Shown: one piece after another, positions 1 to 8,679 of the stretch
Layout of the letters: every line of letters begins with the position of its first letter
Position numbering within the stretch: the first letter of the stretch is position 1
DNA from: an uncultured Clostridia bacterium
Lineage (GTDB): Bacteria > Bacillota > Clostridia > Christensenellales > CAG-314
DNA length: 20,170 nt
Assembly (NCBI GenBank): GCA_934281515.1
Contig: CAKQXG010000022.1
Location: 1 to 20,170 of the forward strand
Direction: 5' to 3'
Position numbers and translations under genes: made by a program
Notes under the pieces: generated by a model
What the model was told of the DNA's origin: nothing
What the model saw: only the letters and a program-made list of their open reading frames with translations
Database searches by the model: none

Positions 1-270
1 GTATCTTGCCCATACAATATGATACAGCACAAGAAAAACAACGCCTACCCACATCCATGCGCTTGCAAAGTCGACAGGTTTGTCACTTACAACAAACGTA
101 AGCAACAGCAAGTACAAAATACGCGTTACCTGTTCGATAATTTCCAACCATCGCGGTAACTTTTTGTCGGACGTTGCTTCGCCGACAGGTGGAAACAAAA
201 CATAAAATATATTGACGACCATGGGCAACGCAAACACAATCAAGCCCCAATAACAAAATCCTGGTTTCAT
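1..270 (-). CDS. Small integral membrane protein, C-terminus cut off by the window edge
   Basis: Only the first 90 codons are present; the frame is still open at base 1. The ATG at 270 is preceded by GGAG seven bases upstream and lies two bases after the stop of the TetR-family gene, so the two are almost certainly co-transcribed and probably translationally coupled. The visible protein has three hydrophobic stretches, at about residues 8-27, 48-62 and 70-87, separated by a short polar loop rich in charged residues (about 29-47). I do not recognise a family. Its position directly behind a TetR-type regulator suggests that it is the regulator's target, for example a small transport or stress-related membrane protein, but nothing in the sequence proves that. 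Confidence 0.7.
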   Translation of the reverse strand, partial: MKPGFCYWGLIVFALPMVVNIFYVLFPPVGEATSDKKLPRWLEIIEQVTRILYLLLLTFVVSDKPVDFASAWMWVGVVFLVLYHIVWARY

Positions 271-272
271 AT

Positions 273-917
273 TTATTCTCCGTCATTTTTATGCGTTTCG
301 CCGTGTATCAACGCAAAGAAAGTCTCTACATGACAATCGAGACGTTGCAGACAAAGCTCTTCCTGCCGCGGATCACGATCGCATACGCCCAACAGTTGGT
401 TTATCGGCGCAACATACATTGCCGCAAGCGCGTCGGGGTCGACGGCAACAATCTCACCGCTTGCAATGAGACTGCGAAAGATGTCGGCATGATAGGCAAC
501 GATTCTGTCGACATAGCGTGCCGTGTACATTTCGGCAAGTTCGGGCGAACGAAATTGTTCCCTTGTCATCAACTTGCGGAACAGACGCACACGTTTGTCA
601 TGCAGTGAGTAGGTAAACATCCAACGTATCTTTTCCTTGAGTTGTCGCACCGTGATATTATGCATTTCGGGCATATCCTGCTCCGCATTTTCGACATGAA
701 TATGATTCTTGCCCGTGTCCTGCTCGTAGCGATCGGCAACAGACTGTACTATTGCGCGGAAAATTGCCTCTTTACCGACAAAGTGGTTGTACAACGACGG
801 TGCTTTGATCCCCACCGCCACGGCAATATCCCCGACGCTTACCGCATCGTAACCGCGCTCGGCAAACAGTTTCAACGCGCAATCCAATATCAGTTGCTTG
901 GTATCGTCTTTCTTCAT
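273..917 (-). CDS. TetR/AcrR-family transcriptional regulator
   Basis: This 214-residue protein is the usual size for a TetR-family one-component repressor. Residues about 8-53 form the typical N-terminal DNA-binding domain, with ILDCALKLFAERGYDAVSV leading into a helix-turn-helix (GIKAPSLYNHFVGKEAIF). The rest is a helical ligand-binding domain with no obvious ligand signature. The start is placed at the ATG preceded by GGAGGG three bases upstream; an in-frame extension to 980 lacks a ribosome site. A palindrome next to its own promoter (1012-1029) suggests autoregulation. The membrane protein gene follows after two bases, so regulator and target probably form one self-regulated transcript. 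The family call is secure; the ligand and regulon are unknown. Confidence 0.93.
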   Translation of the reverse strand: MKKDDTKQLILDCALKLFAERGYDAVSVGDIAVAVGIKAPSLYNHFVGKEAIFRAIVQSVADRYEQDTGKNHIHVENAEQDMPEMHNITVRQLKEKIRWMFTYSLHDKRVRLFRKLMTREQFRSPELAEMYTARYVDRIVAYHADIFRSLIASGEIVAVDPDALAAMYVAPINQLLGVCDRDPRQEELCLQRLDCHVETFFALIHGETHKNDGE

Positions 918-1011
918 GTACCCTCCAGAACCATTGATACGATTTTTAATGCTACAACACAACAATCCGCAGTTTTGCACGCGTTTGTATTCAAGTCAAA
1001 GTCGGCGTTCA

Positions 1012-1029
1012 AACTAACGACCGTTAGTT
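1012..1029. promoter_or_regulatory. Palindromic operator, probably for the TetR-family regulator
   Basis: AACTAACGACCGTTAGTT is an inverted repeat with two perfect 8-base arms (AACTAACG/CGTTAGTT) and a two-base centre. It lies directly downstream of the predicted -10 box and about 95 bp before the regulator's ATG. Size, symmetry and location are typical of a TetR-family operator. Binding by this regulator is inferred. Confidence 0.75.
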
Positions 1030-1058
1030 AGCTTACTCTTTCCAAAACATTTTGTCAA
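1030..1058 (-). promoter_or_regulatory. Promoter of the TetR-family gene
   Basis: On the minus strand a perfect -35 box TTGACA (bases 1058-1053) is followed after 17 bases by a weak -10 candidate, TAAGCT (bases 1035-1030). The -10 box abuts the palindromic operator, so a bound repressor would overlap the start site. The -35 match is strong and the -10 match is poor. Confidence 0.55.
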
Positions 1059-1091
1059 TCGATTTCACACAAATTCTTTATACAATTTTAC

Positions 1092-1124
1092 AAAAAAAAA
1101 TCTGCACTCCTTGCGAAATGCAGA
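1092..1124 (-). terminator. Rho-independent terminator after prfB
   Basis: On the minus strand TCTGCATTT pairs with GAGTGCAGA (nine pairs, two of them G-T) around a six-base loop, followed at once by nine T residues. It lies about 70 bp after the prfB stop and ends the secA-prfB transcript before the TetR promoter. Confidence 0.88.
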
Positions 1125-1193
1125 CATTTGTTTTGCCGTATGGCAATCGGATTGAATATTGACATTTGGCACAAACCGTATTTTATTGCACAA

Positions 1194-2288
1194 TTACAGT
1201 GCCTTTTCCAGATAGTCTTCAATAAAAGGCTGTATGTTGCCGTCCATTACGTCGACAATGTTGGCGTTTTCAAAGCCGGTGCGGTGATCCTTGACAAGGG
1301 TATACGGGCAAAACACGTAACTGCGTATCTGACTGCCCCATTCGATTTTTTTAATTTCCCCTTTCAGACTCATTGCCTCTTCCATTTGCTCGCGTTCTTT
1401 CAGTTCGGCAAGCTTGCTTTTTAACATCATCATTGCCTGCTCGCGGTTTTGCACCTGACTGCGCTGTGTCTGACAACTGACCACTATGCCCGTGGGTATG
1501 TGGGTGATGCGGATTGCCGACTCTGTTTTGTTGACGTGTTGACCGCCTGCGCCGCTGCTGCGGTAGGTGTCTACCGACAAATCCTTGTCGTCGATGACAA
1601 TGTCGTTGTCAACGGGCAGTTCGGGCATGACTTCGAGAGAAGCAAAGCTTGTGTGACGACGTTTTGCCGAGTCGAACGGCGAAATACGCACCAGTCGGTG
1701 TACGCCTTTTTCCGCCTTCAGATATCCGTAGGCGTTTGTTCCGTTTACCTGAAAAGTTACCGACTTGATACCCGCTTCTTCGCCCTCCAACATGTCAAGC
1801 ACCTGCACCTTGTAGCCACGACGTTCGGCATAGCGCGTGTACATACGATACAGCATTTGCACCCAGTCCTGCGCTTCGGTACCGCCTGCGCCTGCATGCA
1901 AGGTAAGTATTGCGTTGTTGGCGTCAAACTTGCCCGACAGTAATGCCGCCACATGCATTTCGTTGACGGCAATGTCCAGCGACGCCAATTCCGAAGCCGT
2001 TTCGTCAAGCAAACTATCGTCCTCCTCGCACATGGCAAGCAGGTCGTTGACGTCGGCAAGTCTACCCTGCAATTTTGCAAGGGCAGCCATCTTGTCCTCT
2101 ATGTTTTTAGCACGTTGCGACACCTGTTGTGCGTTTTTTACATCGTCCCAGAAGTTGGGGTCGTGCTGTTGCTTGTTAAGCTCGGCAAGTTCTTCCTTCA
2201 GTTTGGGCAAATCAAAACTATTTTCAATGCCGTTAAGCTTGCCTTGCAACGCTTTTGCGTTGTTTTTAAGTTCTTCGATAAGAATCAT
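1194..2288 (-). CDS. prfB: Peptide chain release factor 2
   Basis: RF2 recognises UAA and UGA stop codons in the ribosomal A site and triggers peptide release. The 364-residue length is normal. The tripeptide anticodon SPF is at residues 203-205 (RISPFDSAKRRHTSF), the mark of RF2 rather than RF1. The catalytic GGQ is at 248-250 within SSGAGGQHVNKTESAIR. The N-terminal helical domain (about 1-110) is complete. AAAGG lies about seven bases before the ATG. The gene follows secA with a 75-bp gap, the order also known from Bacillus subtilis. Many bacteria keep an in-frame UGA and a +1 programmed frameshift near codon 25; here that stretch (NSFDL, residues 23-27) is read straight through, so there is no frameshift autoregulation. 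Confidence 0.97.
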   Translation of the reverse strand: MILIEELKNNAKALQGKLNGIENSFDLPKLKEELAELNKQQHDPNFWDDVKNAQQVSQRAKNIEDKMAALAKLQGRLADVNDLLAMCEEDDSLLDETASELASLDIAVNEMHVAALLSGKFDANNAILTLHAGAGGTEAQDWVQMLYRMYTRYAERRGYKVQVLDMLEGEEAGIKSVTFQVNGTNAYGYLKAEKGVHRLVRISPFDSAKRRHTSFASLEVMPELPVDNDIVIDDKDLSVDTYRSSGAGGQHVNKTESAIRITHIPTGIVVSCQTQRSQVQNREQAMMMLKSKLAELKEREQMEEAMSLKGEIKKIEWGSQIRSYVFCPYTLVKDHRTGFENANIVDVMDGNIQPFIEDYLEKAL

Positions 2289-2363
2289 TGTAATACCTTT
2301 TGCGACATAAAGTCGCGTTTAATGTGCCGTTTACTGCCGTCAAACCGACAAAATTGTCACTTA

Positions 2364-5360
2364 CTAATTCTGCTTGGCATCGGGAGTATCCATCACTGCA
2401 TCTGTTACGAGTTCGTCTTGATAGTCCGTTTCGTCCTCGCTTACTTCACCGCGCAACACCGCTTCAGGCACCTTGCCAAGACAACAGTTTTTGTACTTTT
2501 TGCCACTTCCGCAAGGGCACGGACCATTGTGTTTCAGCGTGGGGTTAAGTTCGATATTGTAAGTCTTTTTGCGGTCGGGGTTATAGCGGTCGTTAAATCT
2601 ACCCGATAACAACCGTCCCACAACGTTATATTTGATAAGGTCGTTAAGCTTCTCAAACATCTCGTAGGCTTCTTTCTTGTACACCATCAACGGATCGCGC
2701 TGACCGATGGCTTGCAGTCCGATACCCTGACGCAGGTTGTCCAGCGCGTCAATGTGTTTGATCCACAAGAAATCGATGTAGCCCAACAATATGGCACGTT
2801 CCGCTTCGTCAAAGGGCAGATCGTCGGGACGTTTGGGCGACTTGTAGCGGTAGTCGAGCATTGCCTTGGTACGTTCCGTAAGCATGTCGCAAACCTGCCG
2901 CGCCGACTTGACGTTGTCGGCGGTCAATATCGGTTGGTCGAAATCATTGTCGTACAATCCGCCGTAGTACAGATAGTAGAATGTCGGGTCGTTGCCCTTA
3001 AACACGGCGTTAAGCACGTAGTTGACTACGTCCAAATTCCACTTGTCGGTATCCAATTCGCCACCGCAAGCACGTTCCAGCACTTCGCGGGCATACTCGC
3101 CTGCCATTTGCATCACTTCTTCGTGCACGTCACCGCCGTCAAGCAAACGATTACGCTCGGCAAAGATTGCTTTGCGCTGTTGATTGTTGACGTCGTCGTA
3201 CTGCAACACGTGTTTGCGCATGCTGAAATGCATACCTTCTACACGCTTTTGTGCAGTTTCGATAGCCTTGGCAGCCAACTTTGCCTGAAAAGGTTCGTCG
3301 GGCTTTTGGTTGGCGAACAGCGACATAATCATTTGCACACGGCTGTCGCCGAATATACGCATAAGGTCGTCTTCCATAGACACGAAAAATATGCTGTGTC
3401 CCGGATCACCCTGACGTCCCGCACGTCCGCGCAACTGATCGTCGATACGCCGCGCGTCGTGGCGTTCGGTACCGATTACGCACAAACCACCGACTTCCAG
3501 CACCTTTTTGCGGTTTTCATCGGCAGCTTGCTTGTGCTTTTGTTTAAGTTTATTGTACACCGCCTGCAACGCCTCGATTTCGAGGTCGCCCTTGATGACG
3601 CTTGTGGACAACTCGATTTGCTCTTCGGTGTAGTGCATCTGCGCCATTTCTTTGCGCGCGTAATACTCCGGATTGCCGCCTAGCAGTATGTCGGTACCGC
3701 GCCCTGCCATATTGGTGGCAATGGTAACGGCTCCGAACTCGCCCGCTTGCGCAATGATTTGCGCTTCCTTTTCGTGGTTGACGGCGTTGAGCACATTGTG
3801 CCTGATGTTGCGCTTTTTAAGCAGCGCCGACAGCTCCTGGCTCTTCTCCACCGTGGTGGTGCCTACAAGCAACGGTTGTCCGATCTTGTTACGTGCGATA
3901 ATCTCGTTTACCACCGCTTCCAGCTTGACGGCGCGTTTGCCGTACACGCGGTCCGGTTCGTCTTCACGAATCAACGGCATGTGAGTAGGCACGGCAACTA
4001 CGTCCAGATTGTAGATGGTGTTAAATTCCTTTTCTTCACTCTTGGCAGTACCGGTCATGCCGCTCATCTTGTGATACATGCGGAAGTAGTTTTGCAATGT
4101 AATGGTTGCTTCCGTTCTGTCTTGCGGACGTGGACGAATACCTTCCTTGATTTCCACCGCCTGATGCAGTCCGTCGGACAAACGACGACCTTCCATCTTA
4201 CGACCCGTATTTTCGTCGATAAGTATAATCTCGTCAGCCACACGGATGTAGTCCACGTTGTTGGTAAACAAAGCGTGAGCCTTCAAAGCATTGTCGATGT
4301 AGAAGTTAAGTTCGCTGTTTTCGGGCGAGTACAGATTTTTGACCTTAAAAAACTTTTCAGCGCGATGTATGCCGCGTTCGGTCAGGCGCACGGTACGATC
4401 CTTAAGGTTGACGATGTAGTCGCCGTTGGGGATAATCTTTTTGACTTTGCCATCGGGTTGTTCGTCGCCTGACTTGCGCAAATATGTCGGATCTTCCGGT
4501 TTATCGTCTTGCTCGTCATCATCGTCGTCGTCCGTAGGCGTGTATGTGCCGAACAAACGACTGCCTTCTTCGATAACGTTGCCTTGCTCGTCCAGCAAAC
4601 GCCCTTCGACGTCGACGTTTGTACTCTTTTTCAGCGTGTGCGCCACAAGCATGTTGGCGTTGATGTAGTACTGCGTTTCATCGCCTGTATCTCTTCCGCT
4701 GATAATAAGCGGAGTGCGCGCTTCGTCGATAAGTATACTGTCCACCTCGTCGATAATGACAAAATTCAGTCCGCGTTGCACGCAATCCTTGCGACGGGTT
4801 GCCATATTGTCACGCAGATAGTCGAAGCCGAACTCGCTGTTGGTACCGTATGTTATATCGCATGCATAGGCGCGACGTTTTTCGGAGGGTCTCATTTCTC
4901 GTAAAGTCACTCCGACGGTAAGTCCCAGAAAACGGTACACCTTGCCCATCCACTCCATATCGCGCTTGGCAAGATATTCGTTGACGGTGATGATATGCAC
5001 GCCTTTGCCCGACAGTGCGTTGAGATAGGCAGGCAACGTTTCGGTAAGCGTTTTACCTTCACCGGTTGCCATTTGACAAATACGCCCTTGGTGCAGGGCA
5101 ATGCCGCCGATTATCTGCACGTGGTAATGACGTTGACCAAGTACGCGCGTTGCGGCTTCTCTACAAACCGCATACGCTTCGGGCAACAGCTTGTCAAGCG
5201 TTTCGCCGTCGGCAAATCGTTGCTTAAACACATTGGTTTGCTCGGCAAGTTGACTGTCGCTCATTGCCTCGTAGACAGGTGCCAGTTTTTCCACCTGTTT
5301 GGCGATTTTGTCCAATTTTTTGACGGCACGGCGATTGCCCCAACCGTAATTTTGTTGCAT
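2364..5360 (-). CDS. secA: Preprotein translocase ATPase SecA
   Basis: SecA is the ATP-driven motor that pushes unfolded preproteins through the SecYEG channel at the cytoplasmic membrane. Visible motifs are Walker A TGEGKT (99-104), Walker B IIDEVDS (202-208), the NBD2 motif NMAGRGTDILLGGNP (550-564) and the motif VI region QLRGRAGRQGDPG (642-654). Near the C-terminus lies the zinc-binding element CPCGSGKKYKNCC (948-960), which in other SecAs contacts SecB or ribosomes. The start is the ATG with GGAGG five bases upstream; an in-frame extension to 5414 lacks a ribosome site. At 998 residues it is longer than E. coli (901) or B. subtilis (841) SecA. Part of the excess is an acidic insertion with six consecutive Asp (277-282), and a 38-residue acidic tail follows the zinc motif. 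prfB follows. Confidence 0.98.
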   Translation of the reverse strand: MQQNYGWGNRRAVKKLDKIAKQVEKLAPVYEAMSDSQLAEQTNVFKQRFADGETLDKLLPEAYAVCREAATRVLGQRHYHVQIIGGIALHQGRICQMATGEGKTLTETLPAYLNALSGKGVHIITVNEYLAKRDMEWMGKVYRFLGLTVGVTLREMRPSEKRRAYACDITYGTNSEFGFDYLRDNMATRRKDCVQRGLNFVIIDEVDSILIDEARTPLIISGRDTGDETQYYINANMLVAHTLKKSTNVDVEGRLLDEQGNVIEEGSRLFGTYTPTDDDDDDEQDDKPEDPTYLRKSGDEQPDGKVKKIIPNGDYIVNLKDRTVRLTERGIHRAEKFFKVKNLYSPENSELNFYIDNALKAHALFTNNVDYIRVADEIILIDENTGRKMEGRRLSDGLHQAVEIKEGIRPRPQDRTEATITLQNYFRMYHKMSGMTGTAKSEEKEFNTIYNLDVVAVPTHMPLIREDEPDRVYGKRAVKLEAVVNEIIARNKIGQPLLVGTTTVEKSQELSALLKKRNIRHNVLNAVNHEKEAQIIAQAGEFGAVTIATNMAGRGTDILLGGNPEYYARKEMAQMHYTEEQIELSTSVIKGDLEIEALQAVYNKLKQKHKQAADENRKKVLEVGGLCVIGTERHDARRIDDQLRGRAGRQGDPGHSIFFVSMEDDLMRIFGDSRVQMIMSLFANQKPDEPFQAKLAAKAIETAQKRVEGMHFSMRKHVLQYDDVNNQQRKAIFAERNRLLDGGDVHEEVMQMAGEYAREVLERACGGELDTDKWNLDVVNYVLNAVFKGNDPTFYYLYYGGLYDNDFDQPILTADNVKSARQVCDMLTERTKAMLDYRYKSPKRPDDLPFDEAERAILLGYIDFLWIKHIDALDNLRQGIGLQAIGQRDPLMVYKKEAYEMFEKLNDLIKYNVVGRLLSGRFNDRYNPDRKKTYNIELNPTLKHNGPCPCGSGKKYKNCCLGKVPEAVLRGEVSEDETDYQDELVTDAVMDTPDAKQN

Positions 5361-5457
5361 AGTTACCTCCAACATTGTACATTGCCGCATTACATAAACC
5401 ATTTGCGACAACATACCGTAAAACTGTCAATTATCTACATTGCCAAAGCGTTGACAC

Positions 5458-5476
5458 AAAAGAAATTCCATTTCTT
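5458..5476 (-). terminator. Weak terminator-like hairpin after the comF-family gene
   Basis: On the minus strand AAGAAAT and ATTTCTT form a seven-pair AT-rich stem with a three-base loop, ending in a short T run. It begins nine bases after the comF-family stop. The stem is too AT-rich and the T run too short for a firm call. Confidence 0.35.
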
Positions 5477-5484
5477 GCGCCATA

Positions 5485-6264
5485 CTATCCCGGCACATGT
5501 TCGTCGGTCACTTCGAATACAAAGTTTTCCGCACGGGAAGCCACCGTTACGGCGTACACCGCTTTGGCGCCTTTCAGCTTAAGCACCTTGGCACACTCGT
5601 TGATTGTTGCACCGGTTGTCTTGATATCGTCGACAAGCAGCACGATTTTGCCCTTGATGCGTGTCTTTGCGCCATCCTTTACACGAATACATCCGATAAG
5701 GTTTTCTTTACGTTCCTTTTTGCCGAGTTTCTCCTGTGGCGTCGTATCCTTTATTTTTGACAAAGCGTCGACAAATTTGTCGTCGCAGTCCATTATATCA
5801 CAAAATCCGCGAGCAAGCAACTCTGCCTGATTGTATCCGCGCTTTCTGAAAGAAGCCTTGGACATAGGCACGGGCACGACAATGTCAAACGACACGTCGT
5901 ACTTATTGACAGTAAACGCCAGATAGCGCGCAAGCACTCTTGCATACGCGCCGCAGTTGCCAAACTTCATGGCAAGTATTGCCTTGCGCACTACGCCTTC
6001 GTAGCCAAAGGGCGAATATGCCTTGTCGAAGTAAACCTTGTCCTCGGCACAGTTGCCGCAGTAATCCTCGGCGCCGTCTATGGCAACGCCGCACCGCTTA
6101 CATGTCTTACCGTTGTTGTAGGGTAAGTTTGCACGGCACTCTTCGCAAAAGCCCAGTTCGTCAAATACATCCCTGCCGCAACCCAGACAACGAAATTCCG
6201 TCGGAGCAAACAGTTCTGTAAGCTTGGTACGTAGTTTGTACCACAATCCGTCGCGCTTTACCAC
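5485..6264 (-). CDS. ComF-family phosphoribosyltransferase-like protein
   Basis: The 259-residue protein has the ComF layout: an N-terminal double zinc-finger region with Cys pairs at 26/29, 40/43, 55/58 and 69/72, then a type I phosphoribosyltransferase fold with the PRPP-binding loop VLLVDDIKTTGAT (208-220). In competent bacteria ComF acts in the cytosol with the ComFA helicase during uptake of single-stranded DNA; in other species its role is unclear. The start is a GTG with GAAGG six bases upstream, and the first seven bases overlap the end of recD2, so translation is probably coupled. No comFA is present in the window. The family is clear; whether it serves competence here cannot be told. 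Confidence 0.92.
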   Translation of the reverse strand: MVKRDGLWYKLRTKLTELFAPTEFRCLGCGRDVFDELGFCEECRANLPYNNGKTCKRCGVAIDGAEDYCGNCAEDKVYFDKAYSPFGYEGVVRKAILAMKFGNCGAYARVLARYLAFTVNKYDVSFDIVVPVPMSKASFRKRGYNQAELLARGFCDIMDCDDKFVDALSKIKDTTPQEKLGKKERKENLIGCIRVKDGAKTRIKGKIVLLVDDIKTTGATINECAKVLKLKGAKAVYAVTVASRAENFVFEVTDEHVPG

Positions 6265-8597
6265 AGTGCACCTTCGTCGGGTTCGTCGGGCGGCAATTGA
6301 TCGGTGTAGTCGTCACTGCCTTGTTGCTCGATACGGCGGCGGGCTTCGTCGGAAAAATACCGCAGATATTTGACGTGTTCCGCTTGCAAAAAGCGGCACA
6401 GGTTTGTGTTGCGCGCGGCAATGTAGTTGTTGTGTACCATCATCGCCAGTACTTTTTTACTTCCGACAAGCACCACCGTGCGCTTGGCACGAGTGATTGC
6501 CGTGTACAACAGGTTTCTTCCTATAAGGGTCGGCGGTCCGCTGACAAGAGGTATAACTACCACGTCGAACTCACTGCCCTGGCTTTTGTGTATGGTAATT
6601 GCATAGGCTAGTTGCAGGTCGGACATTTCCGTCTCGCCATAGGTGGCAAGGCGGTTGTCGTCAAACCACACGTCCATTTTGCCGTTGGCGCGATCGATAC
6701 TTTTTACGCGACCGATGTCGCCGTTAAACACGCCCTGTCCCGTTTCCGGTGCGCCGTCGCCATACTTGACAAAAGGCAAATCGTAGTCGTTGACCGTCTG
6801 CATAACCTTGTCGCCCACACGAAACAAATTACTGCCGACGGTGATTTCGTTTTTGCCGTACATGCGCGGATTAAGCACTTCTTGCAGACGTCGATTCAGG
6901 TTTTCCACTCCGCAAACGCCGCTTTTCAGTGCGCCCAGTACCTGTATATCCATCGGTGCGGCACCGGTGTAGCCGGGCAAGCGTTTGGACACAAGGCCGA
7001 CAACGGTGTCTGCCATCTCGGTGGCGTCGGTAAGGTTGGTGTAGAAAAAGTCCTTACTGTGGTTGTTAAGCTCGGGCATGTGTCCGCTGTTGATAAGGTG
7101 GGCATTGGACACGATAAGGCTGTCCTCCGACTGCCTGTAAATGTGCGTAAGATAACGTATGTCTATAACGCCGCTGTGAATGATGTCGCTAAGCACGTTG
7201 CCCGCACCTACGCTGGGCAACTGATCCTTGTCGCCGACAAGTATCAGTCGCGCTCCCTGTGGCACCGCCGACAACAAACTGTACATCACGTTGACATCCA
7301 CCATTGACACTTCGTCCACTACTATGGCGTCGCAAGGCAAGCGATTGTTGTAGTTGTATTTAAAGGCAGGGTGGTCATCATGCATTTCGAAGCCGAGCAT
7401 GCGGTGTATCGTTTTGGCATCAAACCCCGTGGACTGCGTAATGCGCTTGCTCGCACGTCCCGTCGGCGCACAGAAAAACACGCGTAAACCCTGCGCGGAC
7501 AATATCTGTCCGATACACTTTATTATGGTAGTTTTGCCGGTGCCCGGACCGCCCGTGATGACCGTAACGCCGTTGTTTATCGCCGCGCGTACAGCCTCGG
7601 CCTGACTCGGGTGGAATGTAATTTTGTTGGTTACGCCAAACTGCTCGATAAGGCTGTTGACGTCAACGGCAATGCGCGTAACGTCGTGATTGACTGCGAC
7701 AAGCTTGCTTGCAATGCCGCTTTCCAACTTGTAGTAGCGAATGAATGACACCGAACGCCGCCCGTCTACGTCAAACACTTTGACAGAGGGTTCCAACTCC
7801 AACTTAGTGACGGTGTTTTCCACCAACTCGCCGTATTGCGTCAGGTCGACGCCCAAAAGTTTGCTGCACGTATCAAACAAGTCGTCGAAGTACAGGTAGG
7901 TGTTGCCGTCTTTTTCCGCCGCTTCCTTCAGGGTGTACACTATTGCCGCTCGCAGACGAAATTCGCTTTGCGGCTCAACGCCCATACTGACGGCAATTTT
8001 GTCGGCGGTAAGAAATCCTACGCCGTCGATGTCGTCTACAAGGCGGTAGGGATTGGCAAGCACCAGTCGTCTGGTATCCGCGCCGTAGTTGTTGTAGATT
8101 TTTATGGCAAGGTTGGTGGTCATGCCGTAACCCTGCAAAAACATAATCTGTTCCTGCATGGCTTTAAGTTCGGACACGGCGTTGGCAATTTCCATGGCTT
8201 TCTTCTTGGAAATACCCTTTACCTTGGCAAGCAACATTGGGTTGTTTTCTATTACGCCGAATGTATCGTTGCCGAACATATCATAAATGTTTTGCGCGGT
8301 AGTGCCGCCCACACCCTTGATAAGACCGCTGCTAAGGTACTTGATGATGCCTTCGCGCCCCGTAGGATCCTGCAATGTGTAGGTGTCGGCAACGACTTGT
8401 TCGCCGTACTGACGATGAGTCTTTTTTTGTCCGTTGACGGTAAGCACGGCTCCGACGGAAAGGTCGGCAAAACAGCCGACGCAGGTAACCTTACCTCCGT
8501 CGACCGAGTCTAGTACCAATACGGTGTAGCCTGTATCGTCGTTGCGAAACACGATCGAAGCCACCGTACCTTTTACCGTCACTTTGTTGTCTGCCAT
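6258..8597 (-). CDS. recD2: ATP-dependent RecD-like DNA helicase (RecD2)
   Basis: This 779-residue protein is a superfamily 1B 5'-3' DNA helicase of the type that works without RecBC in DNA repair and replication-fork maintenance. The N-terminal part (about 5-75) is the OB-like domain of RecD2. Helix-hairpin-helix-like segments follow (about 85-205; for example GLIKGVGGTTAQNIYDMF). The motor has Walker A GGPGTGKTT (349-357), Walker B VVDEVSM (426-432), motif III LILVGDKDQLPSVGAG (451-466) and the C-terminal motifs AITIHKSQGSEFDVV (666-680) and LLYTAITRAKRTVVL (696-710). The ATG at 8597 has GAGGTG six bases upstream; an in-frame extension into metK lacks a ribosome site. The gene follows metK after 82 bp and overlaps the comF-family gene by seven bases. 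The C-terminus is acidic. Confidence 0.95.
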   Translation of the reverse strand: MADNKVTVKGTVASIVFRNDDTGYTVLVLDSVDGGKVTCVGCFADLSVGAVLTVNGQKKTHRQYGEQVVADTYTLQDPTGREGIIKYLSSGLIKGVGGTTAQNIYDMFGNDTFGVIENNPMLLAKVKGISKKKAMEIANAVSELKAMQEQIMFLQGYGMTTNLAIKIYNNYGADTRRLVLANPYRLVDDIDGVGFLTADKIAVSMGVEPQSEFRLRAAIVYTLKEAAEKDGNTYLYFDDLFDTCSKLLGVDLTQYGELVENTVTKLELEPSVKVFDVDGRRSVSFIRYYKLESGIASKLVAVNHDVTRIAVDVNSLIEQFGVTNKITFHPSQAEAVRAAINNGVTVITGGPGTGKTTIIKCIGQILSAQGLRVFFCAPTGRASKRITQSTGFDAKTIHRMLGFEMHDDHPAFKYNYNNRLPCDAIVVDEVSMVDVNVMYSLLSAVPQGARLILVGDKDQLPSVGAGNVLSDIIHSGVIDIRYLTHIYRQSEDSLIVSNAHLINSGHMPELNNHSKDFFYTNLTDATEMADTVVGLVSKRLPGYTGAAPMDIQVLGALKSGVCGVENLNRRLQEVLNPRMYGKNEITVGSNLFRVGDKVMQTVNDYDLPFVKYGDGAPETGQGVFNGDIGRVKSIDRANGKMDVWFDDNRLATYGETEMSDLQLAYAITIHKSQGSEFDVVVIPLVSGPPTLIGRNLLYTAITRAKRTVVLVGSKKVLAMMVHNNYIAARNTNLCRFLQAEHVKYLRYFSDEARRRIEQQGSDDYTDQLPPDEPDEGALW

Positions 8598-8632
8598 GTG
8601 CGACACCTCTGTCGAAAAATAACTCGTTGTCC

Positions 8633-8652
8633 GACGGGCATTTTTGCCCGTC
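8633..8652. other. Intergenic hairpin between metK and recD2
   Basis: GACGGGC and GCCCGTC form a perfect seven-pair stem with a six-base loop in the 82-bp gap between metK and recD2. No T run follows on either strand, so it is not a standard terminator. It may modulate read-through or mRNA stability between the two genes. Confidence 0.5.
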
Positions 8653-8679
8653 TCAAATGACTTTTGGTCGTAAAAAAGG

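Noticed and set aside
83..286. 67-codon minus-strand open frame at the left edge
   Set aside because: It overlaps, in another frame, a 90-codon frame with a good ribosome site and membrane-protein composition, and its own start lies inside the TetR gene without a ribosome site.
5361..5484. secA promoter from the TTGACA at 5430-5425
   Set aside because: No acceptable -10 box lies 16-18 bases downstream of it, so the promoter of secA could not be placed.
8633..8652. metK-recD2 hairpin as a terminator
   Set aside because: The stem is good but no T run follows on either strand.
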